Origin: JBDTNL01 sp039933785
GTDB lineage: Bacteria; Acidobacteriota; Thermoanaerobaculia; Multivoradales; JAGPDF01
Assembly (NCBI GenBank): GCA_039933785.1
Contig: JBDTNL010000116.1
Location: 1 to 8,340 of the forward strand
Length of the DNA stretch: 8,340 nucleotides
Direction: 5' to 3'
Positions 1 through 5,181 of this stretch are shown in pieces (the stretch's first letter is position 1; every line of letters starts with the position of its first letter). The notes below the pieces were generated by a model. The model was given only the letters and a program-made list of their open reading frames with translations, did no database searches and was not told the origin of the DNA. The translations under genes and the position numbers were made by a program.

Positions 1-202
1 CCAGCGCCCAGACCGCAAGCCAGCCCCGTGGCGTCGTCTGGAGATGCGCCAACCATGAACCGCCGAGACCAATCGCTCCCATCGCTACGCCGCCCCAACC
101 AGGCACGGCGCTGAACTCCGCGGAGCGGGCCATGGTCTCGCGCACGAAGCGTAGGTCGGCGCGGGCGTGGTCTTCGAGAGGCTTGGGGGCGGCTACGGGC
201 AC
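1..202 (-). CDS. Small integral membrane protein, N-terminal part (runs off left edge)
   Basis: The minus frame is open from just after the TAG at 302-304 down to base 1. I start it at GTG 200-202, which gives a protein beginning MPVAAPKPLEDHARADLRF. The conserved-looking stretch RFVRETMARSAEFSAVPGWG is followed by a Gly/Ala-rich hydrophobic segment (VAMGAIGLGGSWLA), and then WLAVWAL leads into a probable second helix. From memory this resembles a family of small uncharacterised bacterial membrane proteins with an ARADLRF(I/V)RETM...AVPGWG N-terminus. No function is known to me. The only in-frame ATG (131-133) would remove that conserved N-terminus and has no Shine-Dalgarno sequence. GTG 202 also lacks one, but it sits where the upstream promoter predicts the transcript to begin. 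The C-terminus is missing. Confidence 0.6.
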   Translation of the reverse strand, partial: MPVAAPKPLEDHARADLRFVRETMARSAEFSAVPGWGGVAMGAIGLGGSWLAHLQTTPRGWLAVWAL

Positions 203-208
203 GAGGGG

Positions 209-237
209 AGTATGAGGGTGGCTGTGCTTGGTGTCAA
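209..237 (-). promoter_or_regulatory. Sigma-70-like promoter for the left-edge membrane gene
   Basis: Reading the minus strand, a perfect TTGACA (232-237) is followed after exactly 17 nt by CATACT (209-214), which matches TATAAT at 4 of 6 positions. The expected start point, about 7 nt past the -10, falls at base 202, the first base of the proposed GTG start codon. The message may therefore be leaderless. The promoter lies in the gap after the aminotransferase stop, so the membrane gene need not depend on read-through from it. Confidence 0.65.
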
Positions 238-284
238 GTACTTTGCCAGAGAAAGTTCTGCAACCCGGGTCAGTGCGGAGGCTC

Positions 285-298
285 GGTGCTCGAGCACC
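285..298. repeat. 14-bp perfect palindrome just after the aminotransferase stop
   Basis: GGTGCTCGAGCACC is a perfect palindrome that begins 4 nt past the aminotransferase stop codon (302-304). As RNA it could form a 5-bp GGTGC/GCACC stem with a TCGA loop. No T-run follows on the minus strand, so it is at best a weak terminator. It could instead be an operator, because it lies about 48 bp upstream of the TTGACA of the next promoter. Confidence 0.35.
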
Positions 299-301
299 CG
301 G

Positions 302-1573
302 CTACACGTTGGGCGGCGAAAACCGCGGCGACTCCGCGGGCCGAGCCCCGGCATCTACCGGAAGATCCTGCAGGTTGCGCACTTTGCGATAGGCGTCGAG
401 GGCCGCCGCGAAAACGCGCACCGCCTGCTCGAGGTCCGAGCGCTTGAGCACGTAGGCGATGCGGACCTCGTTGTAGCCGAGGCCTTTCGTCGCGTAGAAG
501 CCGGCTGCCGGTGCGACCATCACGGTCTTGCCTTCGAACGAGAACTCCGACAGCAGCCAGCGCGCGAAATCCTCGGCGTCGAGGACCGGCAGGCGGGCGA
601 CGAAGTAGAAAGCGCCCTCGGGCTCGCGGAGGAACACGCCGGGGATAGCCGAGAGCCCGGCGAAGAGGAGATCGCGGCGTGATTGGTACTCCTCGACGAC
701 CGTCGTCGTGTAATCGGGCGGTACCTCGTTCATTCCGGTCGCGAGCAGCTGTGCCAGGCCCGGCGGCGAGAGCCGTCCCTGGGCCATGCGCAGGCAGGCC
801 TGATGGAGATCGCGATTCCGGGTGGCGATGCAGCCCAGGCGAATGCCGCAGGCGCTGTAGCGTTTCGACAGGCTGTCGACCACGATCACGATGTCCTCGA
901 AGCCGCGCAGCGTGAGCGTGCTGGTCACGGTCCGGCCGTCGTACACGAATTCCCGGTAGACCTCATCGGCGATCAGAAAGAGGCCATGGTCGCGGCAGAA
1001 CTCCGCCGCCATGACCACTTCGTCGCGGGTGTATACAGTGCCGGTGGGGTTGTTCGGATTGCAGAGGATCACGGCCTTGGTGCGCGGCGTGAGCGCGCGC
1101 TCCCATTCGGTGCGCGGCGGCAGGTGGAAGCCGTCCTCACCTTTGGCCGTGAGCGCCACGATGCGCGCTCCGGCGAGCGTCGCGAAGGAGTTGTAGTTGG
1201 TGTAGTACGGCTCGACGGTGAGGATGTCGTCGCCGTCGTTGGTGGCGGCGAAGATCGCGAACAGGATCGCTTCGCTGCCGCCGGTGGTAGCGATGAGCTC
1301 GTTGGGCGTCAGCTCGACGCCGATCTGGCGGCGGTAGTAGGTCTGCAACGCCGCGAGATATTCGCTGGTGCCACCGGATGGCGTGTAGGCGAGGACCTTG
1401 TCGATGTGCTCGAGCTTGGCGCGCATGACCGCGGGGGTCTCGATGTCGGGCTGCCCGATGTTCAGGTGGTAGACGTGCACGCCGCGCCGCTTGGCGTCGT
1501 CGGCGAAGGGCATGAGCTTGCGGATCGGCGAGGCCGGCATCTGGCGGGCGCGGTTGGAGATTTGAGGCGTCAT
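302..1573 (-). CDS. PLP-dependent class I/II aminotransferase (aspartate aminotransferase-like)
   Basis: This is a cytoplasmic fold-type I PLP enzyme that transfers an amino group between an amino acid and a 2-oxo acid. The exact substrate cannot be read from sequence. Family landmarks in the 423-residue product are LNIGQPD (37-43), YTPSGGTSEY (63-72), NPNNPTG (172-178), ADEVY (202-206) whose Asp203 contacts the PLP ring nitrogen, SLSKRYS (234-240) with Schiff-base Lys237, and EVRIAY with Arg371, the usual carboxylate-binding Arg. Length is near the family norm plus about 25 residues of Pro/Ala-rich tail. I chose ATG 1571-1573 because it begins the conserved N-terminus MTPQISNRARQMPASPIRKL and has GGAG at 1579-1582, 5 nt upstream. 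An upstream in-frame start at 1660 would add 29 unrelated residues and run through the divergent promoter region. All key residues are intact. Confidence 0.93.
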   Translation of the reverse strand: MTPQISNRARQMPASPIRKLMPFADDAKRRGVHVYHLNIGQPDIETPAVMRAKLEHIDKVLAYTPSGGTSEYLAALQTYYRRQIGVELTPNELIATTGGSEAILFAIFAATNDGDDILTVEPYYTNYNSFATLAGARIVALTAKGEDGFHLPPRTEWERALTPRTKAVILCNPNNPTGTVYTRDEVVMAAEFCRDHGLFLIADEVYREFVYDGRTVTSTLTLRGFEDIVIVVDSLSKRYSACGIRLGCIATRNRDLHQACLRMAQGRLSPPGLAQLLATGMNEVPPDYTTTVVEEYQSRRDLLFAGLSAIPGVFLREPEGAFYFVARLPVLDAEDFARWLLSEFSFEGKTVMVAPAAGFYATKGLGYNEVRIAYVLKRSDLEQAVRVFAAALDAYRKVRNLQDLPVDAGARPAESPRFSPPNV

Positions 1574-1589
1574 GAGGGCTCCGAAAACG

Positions 1590-1618
1590 TTCAGGGTGTT
1601 GCGCCGGAAAGCTATTAT
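1590..1618 (+). promoter_or_regulatory. Weak candidate promoter for the peroxiredoxin operon
   Basis: TTCAGG (1590-1595, 3 of 6 matches to TTGACA) lies 17 nt before TATTAT (1613-1618, 5 of 6 matches to TATAAT). Transcription would start near 1625, giving a leader of about 60 nt that contains the inverted repeat at 1636-1653. The -35 is poor, so the call rests mainly on the -10 and on position. Confidence 0.28.
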
Positions 1619-1622
1619 GTCA
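1614..1622 (-). promoter_or_regulatory. Candidate extended -10 promoter for the aminotransferase
   Basis: On the minus strand, TGACATAAT fits the extended -10 form TGn-TATAAT with one mismatch (C for the first T). Transcription would start near 1607, giving a leader of about 33 nt before the ATG at 1573. No convincing -35 is present, which is typical of extended -10 promoters. It overlaps the plus-strand TATTAT, so the divergent genes may compete for polymerase here. Confidence 0.33.
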
Positions 1623-1635
1623 GTACAGTGAGGTC

Positions 1636-1653
1636 CTCCGGCCGCGACCGGAG
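1636..1653. repeat. Inverted repeat in the peroxiredoxin leader
   Basis: CTCCGG (1636-1641) and CCGGAG (1648-1653) form a perfect 6-bp inverted repeat around a 6-nt CCGCGA loop. It lies between the divergent -10 elements and the peroxiredoxin ribosome binding site. It could be an operator half-site pair or an RNA hairpin in the leader. I cannot assign a regulator. Confidence 0.35.
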
Positions 1654-1671
1654 AGTCCACGTTTCAACTCG

Positions 1672-1678
1672 AAGGAGA
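1672..1678 (+). promoter_or_regulatory. Ribosome binding site of the peroxiredoxin gene
   Basis: AAGGAGA lies 7 nt before ATG 1686-1688, a strong Shine-Dalgarno sequence at good spacing. It fixes the peroxiredoxin start. It is the clearest site of this kind in the plus-strand operon. Confidence 0.8.
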
Positions 1679-1685
1679 GACTCCG

Positions 1686-2168
1686 ATGAGCCTGCAGATC
1701 GGCGATCGCATACCCGACGCCACGCTGTTTCGCCGCAATGACGAAGGCATCCGGGCGATCCCGGCGCGCGACGTGTTCGCCGGCCGCCGGGTGGTCGTCT
1801 TCGCGCTGCCGGGAGCGTTCACGCCGACCTGTTCCGATACTCATCTCCCAGGCTTCGTCATGCACGGGGCCGAGATCAAGGCTAAGGCGAAGGCCGCCGC
1901 CATCGTCTGCCTGGCGGTGAACGACGCGCACGTGATGAATGCCTGGAGCCGCGTCAACCACGCCGAGGCGATCGAAATGGTCTCGGACGGGAACGGTGAG
2001 TTCACCCGCGCCGCGGGGCTCACGCTCGACCTCTCGGGCACCGGTCTGGGCATCCGCTCGCAGCGCTATGCGGCGGTGATCGATGATGGGGTGGTCGAGA
2101 GGCTCTGGGTCGAGCCGGCGCGCGGTGTCACCGTGAGCGGTGCCGAAGCCGTTCTCGCGGCGCTCTGA
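1686..2168 (+). CDS. Peroxiredoxin, type II / PRX5-like
   Basis: This is a thiol peroxidase that reduces hydrogen peroxide or alkyl hydroperoxides. At 160 residues it has the usual length for the PRX5/type II group, with no targeting signal, so it should be cytoplasmic. The active-site segment PGAFTPTCSDTHLPGF spans residues 42-57 and contains peroxidatic Cys49, with Thr46 and Pro42 of the PxxxTxxC signature. The catalytic Arg is probably in GIRSQRY. The only other cysteine is Cys75, in IVCLAVND. That two-Cys layout resembles plant type II peroxiredoxins (about Cys51/Cys76, from memory) and lacks the C-terminal resolving Cys of mammalian PRDX5. There is no glutaredoxin domain, so the reductant must come from elsewhere. 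It is the first gene of a two-gene operon with the membrane protein that starts 2 nt after its stop. Confidence 0.94.
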   Translation: MSLQIGDRIPDATLFRRNDEGIRAIPARDVFAGRRVVVFALPGAFTPTCSDTHLPGFVMHGAEIKAKAKAAAIVCLAVNDAHVMNAWSRVNHAEAIEMVSDGNGEFTRAAGLTLDLSGTGLGIRSQRYAAVIDDGVVERLWVEPARGVTVSGAEAVLAAL

Positions 2169-2170
2169 GC

Positions 2171-2800
2171 GTGGCGTTGCTGAGCGCGCTCACGACGCGG
2201 CCGGCGACTCGCCGTTGGCACCGTCGACTCGGACTGGCGCTGCTGCTGCCGTTCTTCGGCTGGGGGGCGACCGGCCTGGTGTTCTTTATCAAGCCGGGCT
2301 ACTCCGGAGCGTATGCGCGGCTGGCGCCCCGTCAATTGCCGCTCTCGAGCGCCGTTGCACCGCCTGCCCCGGCCGCCGTCTGGCTGGAGACCCGGCGGCT
2401 CCGCACCGTGTTGGGCGAACACTTGTTGGTGCGCGACGCCTCGGGCTGGAAGCACTTGCACGCCGAGAGCGCGGCCCCCTGGGTCGCTCCGGGGCGCGTC
2501 GAGCTCGCGGCGCTGATAGCGGACGCGATCGCGAGCGACGCCAAGCGCTACGGTACCGTCTCGTCGGCCGGCGCGGAGGGCGAGCCCTTCGTAACCAGCA
2601 CCGGTGTGCGCATCACGGTCGACTGGCCGACCCTCGCGTTCGGGCAGTCGGGTCACGACACGGAGCTCATCGACGCGCTCTACCGCGTGCACTACCTGCA
2701 GTGGACTGGCCTCAAAACGCTCGACCGGGTGGTGGGGTTCTGCGGCTTGATCGGGGTTGCCGTGCTGGCGCTTTTCGGGCTGCGGCTCGCGCTCAAATAG
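2171..2800 (+). CDS. PepSY-like two-helix inner-membrane protein
   Basis: The 209-residue product has a basic N-terminus (RRWHRR, 14-19), a first membrane helix at about 20-40 (LGLALLLPFFGWGATGLVFF), a soluble segment at about 41-185, and a second helix at about 187-207 ending RLALK. The charge pattern puts both ends in the cytoplasm and the central domain in the periplasm. The HRRLGL...GxxGLVFF start and the HYLQWTGLKTLDRVVGF region before the last helix resemble PepSY-associated membrane proteins, often found with redox or metal-linked genes. The exact role is unknown. The start is GTG 2171, only 2 nt after the peroxiredoxin TGA and without a clear Shine-Dalgarno sequence, so translation is probably coupled. 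Being co-transcribed with a peroxiredoxin suggests an oxidative or metal stress setting, which is inference. Confidence 0.75.
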   Translation: MALLSALTTRPATRRWHRRLGLALLLPFFGWGATGLVFFIKPGYSGAYARLAPRQLPLSSAVAPPAPAAVWLETRRLRTVLGEHLLVRDASGWKHLHAESAAPWVAPGRVELAALIADAIASDAKRYGTVSSAGAEGEPFVTSTGVRITVDWPTLAFGQSGHDTELIDALYRVHYLQWTGLKTLDRVVGFCGLIGVAVLALFGLRLALK

Positions 2801-2811
2801 CCGCGAGCCGC
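2782..2811. terminator. Hairpin shared by two convergent genes
   Basis: GCGGCTCGCG (2782-2791) and CGCGAGCCGC (2802-2811) form a perfect 10-bp GC-rich stem with a 10-nt loop. The loop contains the TAG stop (2798-2800) of the PepSY-like gene. The stem ends 14 bp from the stop of the convergent beta-helix gene, so it can fold in transcripts from both strands. It lacks a T-run on either side, so it may act as a transcript 3'-end stabiliser or transcription barrier and not as a classical intrinsic terminator. Confidence 0.55.
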
Positions 2812-2824
2812 GCCCGCTGCCGCG

Positions 2825-5104
2825 CTACTCCTGGTTCTTCTTGGCCAATGCCGCTTGGGCCTTGGCGAGGGTGTCGAACAGCACAACCCGCACCTTCTTG
2901 ATCGAGCCGTCCGCATTGTGCTTGACCTTGATCACGGCGGACGATCCCGTGGGGAGCGCCGCGAGGTTGGGCACCGGCCGTGCCGCCGCGTTGTGGTGAC
3001 CGTGGCGGCGATCGACGATCTCGACCGTGCCGAGCGGAACCACCGTGCTGCTGCCGTCGGAGAGCTTCAATGTCGCCATGGCGCCGCTGACCTTCACTTG
3101 GGTCACCGATCCGGCGTGCAGGTCCTTTGCTCCGTGACCGCCGTGACCGTCGTGGGCCGCGGACATGGCGCTCGCGCCGCCGATCGCGAGAGTGAGCGCG
3201 ATCACCGGGGCAGCCAGTTTGCGGCGCCGGCGTACTAGGAGCACGCCGCCAGCGCCGAGCAGGCCCACGAGCAGGAGCTCGCCGTACTCGCCGAGCGTCG
3301 GGACCTGGGCGATGGACACGACATCATCATTGAGGATATTCACGGTTTCGGTTCCGATCGCTCCAACCGTCGCGCCGCCCGTGGGGCCTGACAGGGTGAC
3401 GGTGAAGGCTTCGTCCGGCTCGACCACGGTGTCGTTCACGATGGTGAGGGTGATGGTCTTGTTGGCCGCGTCCTGATCCGCCCAGTTGAGTGTGCCGGTC
3501 GCGGTGGCGTAGTCACTGGGCTGCGTCGCGGAGCCGTTGGCCGAGTTGAACTGCACCGAGATCGCGCCGCTGGCCCCGCCGGTGCGGCTGACGTCGAGCA
3601 CCACGGTGGTGACGCTCTCGAGATTGGACACGCTGGCGACCGTGAACTGCACCGTGCCCGGCACCCCGACGACCACTTCGACCGCGCCGATGTCGATCCC
3701 GGGACCCTGGGGGCGAGTGATTCCGCGCTGATCGACCGCGGGCGCGCCGGTGGCGGTGGCGACGTCGAGCGCCGGGCTGCCGGCGCCGGGGAGGTGGGTC
3801 TGGGTCGTGCCGCCGTTGTTCGCCAGGGGACCGAGCAAGGGATCCATCCCGAACACGTTGCCGCCGAGGTCGTTGGTGCTCGCGCCGGTAGTGTCCTGGA
3901 TCAGCGAGTGGTCGAGGTCGAACGCGCCATCGCCCGCGAGGTCGTTGCCTGCGGAAGCCGTGTTGCCTGCGACGATCGTGTTCTTCAGCGAGATATTGGA
4001 GGCGGAGCCGTAGTAGAAGTAGATCCCACCGCCCTCGCCGTTTGGCGAGTCGTTGTTGGTGATCGTCGAGTTGCGGATCTCCGTGCCGGTACGCGCGACG
4101 TAGAAGAACAGTCCGCCGCCGTCGTAGTAGCCGGTGTTGCCGGAGATCGTGCTGTTCTCGATGACCACGGGATCGTCGATGGCGTAGAAGTACGCTCCGC
4201 CGCCGACTGCCGCGGAGTTCCCGGACAGCGTTGACTGGCGAATGGTGACCGTTCCGCCGTCGGTGTCGTAAAAGTAGATCCCGCCGCCCTTGGTCGCGGT
4301 GTTGTTCGCGATGGTCGTGCGCTCGATGGTGACATCGTAGCTCGGGCCGTAGAAATACATCCCACCGCCTCGCCCCGGGCCGGAGTCGCCGCCGGGCGCG
4401 TCGTTGCCGGTGAACACGCTGTCCTGGATGAGTGTCGGCGCCCCGGAGTCGTAGAAGTAGAGCCCGCCGCCCCGGGTGTAGGCCGAGTTGCCGGTGAATG
4501 TCGAGTGGGTGATCGTGAGTTGGCTGGTCGCTCCGCCGCTCGCGAGACCGCCGCCGCCGTCGCCGGCGCTATTGGTGTCCAGGGTCACGTGGTCGAGGGC
4601 GAGGTTCTCGCCGAAGTTGACGATGCCGCCGCCGAAGTTCGGGTCGTAGCCGTGCGCGACCGTGAGGCCCGAAATCGTGACACTGATGGCCGGTGCGGCG
4701 GTGCTGTAGATGTAGAACACGCGCGAGGCGTTGTTGCCGTCGACCGTGACCACGGCTTCACCCGGGCCTTGGATATCCACGGCGTCTGTGATGTCGATTT
4801 GTCCGTCGAGCAGGATGGTGCCGGTGACGCCAGACTGAAAGACCACGACATCGGGCCCCACGGCGCCGTTGGCATCGGAAACCGCCTGGCGCAGGCTCCC
4901 CAGGCCCGTGTCGTTGGTGTTGGTGACCGTGAAGGTAAGCGCCGAAGCCGGCTGCCCTAGCGCCATCGCGCCGAGCGCGAACGCCGCTCCGGCCGCCGCG
5001 GTGCCGGCGCCCGAGGGGCGCCGCTCGGTCTTGCGCTGGCTGCGGGCCAGGGCTCGGCGCTGCTGGCGCGACTTTGGCTCTTGCGGGGTGCGGATCGGGC
5101 TCAT
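2825..5104 (-). CDS. Exported beta-helix protein with Calx-beta domain, IPTL-CTERM-like signal and extra C-terminal tail
   Basis: The 759-residue product has a long Arg/Lys-rich n-region (5-29), a hydrophobic core (33-49) and a likely signal peptidase site at ASA55. TFTVTNTNDTGLGSLRQA follows, typical of this class. Residues about 95-385 look like a right-handed parallel beta-helix, including six rungs with GGGx(Y/F)FY. Residues about 374-476 match the choice-of-anchor Q pattern (NTIVAGN, NNGGTTQTH, GSPALD, DQRG, IDIGAVE). Residues 485-594 form a Calx-beta domain with acidic calcium-ligand-like positions (Asp531, EPDE 562-565, Asp593/594). VPTLGEYG (601-608), a hydrophobic helix and RRRR (625-628) form an IPTL-CTERM-like sorting signal, which normally ends a protein. 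Here 131 more residues follow. No catalytic residues of a polysaccharide lyase are evident, so adhesin, matrix or surface-display roles are more likely. I chose ATG 5102-5104 over an upstream TTG because GGGAG lies 9 nt before it. Confidence 0.88.
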   Translation of the reverse strand: MSPIRTPQEPKSRQQRRALARSQRKTERRPSGAGTAAAGAAFALGAMALGQPASALTFTVTNTNDTGLGSLRQAVSDANGAVGPDVVVFQSGVTGTILLDGQIDITDAVDIQGPGEAVVTVDGNNASRVFYIYSTAAPAISVTISGLTVAHGYDPNFGGGIVNFGENLALDHVTLDTNSAGDGGGGLASGGATSQLTITHSTFTGNSAYTRGGGLYFYDSGAPTLIQDSVFTGNDAPGGDSGPGRGGGMYFYGPSYDVTIERTTIANNTATKGGGIYFYDTDGGTVTIRQSTLSGNSAAVGGGAYFYAIDDPVVIENSTISGNTGYYDGGGLFFYVARTGTEIRNSTITNNDSPNGEGGGIYFYYGSASNISLKNTIVAGNTASAGNDLAGDGAFDLDHSLIQDTTGASTNDLGGNVFGMDPLLGPLANNGGTTQTHLPGAGSPALDVATATGAPAVDQRGITRPQGPGIDIGAVEVVVGVPGTVQFTVASVSNLESVTTVVLDVSRTGGASGAISVQFNSANGSATQPSDYATATGTLNWADQDAANKTITLTIVNDTVVEPDEAFTVTLSGPTGGATVGAIGTETVNILNDDVVSIAQVPTLGEYGELLLVGLLGAGGVLLVRRRRKLAAPVIALTLAIGGASAMSAAHDGHGGHGAKDLHAGSVTQVKVSGAMATLKLSDGSSTVVPLGTVEIVDRRHGHHNAAARPVPNLAALPTGSSAVIKVKHNADGSIKKVRVVLFDTLAKAQAALAKKNQE
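2828..3220 (-). other. C-terminal extension beyond the sorting signal: second signal-like segment and His-rich tail
   Basis: This covers residues 629-759 of the beta-helix protein. Directly after RRRR comes KLAAPVIALTLAIGGASA (629-646), which together with the arginines has the n, h and c regions of a Sec signal peptide and a possible cleavage site after Ala646. Then HDGHGGHGAKDLH (651-663) and RRHGHH (699-704) give His clusters that could bind metal. Between and after them is a small beta-rich region (VTQVKVSGAMATLKLSDGSS and VVPLGTVEIVD), ending in an Ala/Lys-rich helix. Topology suggests the tail would be returned to the periplasm. I do not recognise the domain. Confidence 0.6.
3221..3304 (-). 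other. IPTL-CTERM-like protein-sorting signal
   Basis: Residues 601-628 of the beta-helix protein show VPTLGEYG, then a hydrophobic helix (LLLVGLLGAGGVLLV), then RRRR. This is the three-part layout of exosortase/XrtH-linked IPTL-CTERM signals, with Val for Ile and Tyr for the usual Trp. It implies processing by a membrane transpeptidase-like exosortase encoded elsewhere. The internal position is abnormal for this signal. Confidence 0.7.
4013..4471 (-). repeat. Six coding repeats with GGGx(Y/F)FY motif
   Basis: Within the beta-helix gene, the motif GGGx(Y/F)FY recurs with its GGG at residues 212, 246, 273, 301, 329 and 358, so the spacing is 34, 27, 28, 28 and 29 residues. Each rung also carries an (S/T)(T/V)(F/I/L)xx(N/G)N-type turn. 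At DNA level the reverse-complement string GTAGAAGTA and close variants recur. Most comparable beta-helix proteins have GGGIYN-type rungs, so the aromatic triplet is distinctive. Stacked rungs would form an aromatic ladder on one face. Confidence 0.85.
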
Positions 5105-5113
5105 TGGCTCTCT

Positions 5114-5118
5114 CTCCC
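5114..5118 (-). promoter_or_regulatory. Ribosome binding site of the beta-helix gene
   Basis: GGGAG on the minus strand lies 9 nt before ATG 5102-5104, within a GGGAGAGAGAG run. It favours this ATG over the in-frame TTG at 5132-5134, which lies upstream of the site. The 77-bp gap to the preceding gene shows no convincing -35/-10 pair or terminator, which is consistent with co-transcription. Confidence 0.65.
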
Positions 5119-5181
5119 AAGAAGGTGCGGCCAAGGCAGAACTACACGACGGCTTTTTGACTCGATGCTGAGGATTGCTCC

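Noticed and set aside
167..682. Plus-strand open frame at the left end
   Set aside because: It is antisense to the membrane gene start and the aminotransferase C-terminus, with no ribosome binding site or recognisable motif.
683..1741. A 352-codon plus-strand open frame opposite the aminotransferase
   Set aside because: It lies antisense to a gene with intact catalytic motifs. Its product is Arg/Val/Gly-rich with no recognisable domain, and long antisense frames are expected at this GC content.
1620..1961. Minus-strand open frame opposite the peroxiredoxin start
   Set aside because: It is antisense to a well-supported peroxiredoxin and overlaps the promoter region. No domain is visible.
2140..2901. 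Plus-strand 253-codon frame overlapping the PepSY-like gene
   Set aside because: It is an out-of-frame shadow with an Arg/Ala-rich product. The 209-codon frame has proper membrane helices and couples to the peroxiredoxin stop.
3242..3244. Internal GTG (residue 621) as start of a separate gene for the His-rich tail
   Set aside because: There is no Shine-Dalgarno sequence before it and the frame is continuous with the beta-helix protein. A separate start is possible but unsupported.
4013..4471. Periodic DNA repeats suggesting a CRISPR or tandem repeat array
   Set aside because: The period is uneven (81-102 nt), the repeats are imperfect, and they are fully explained by protein rungs in frame.
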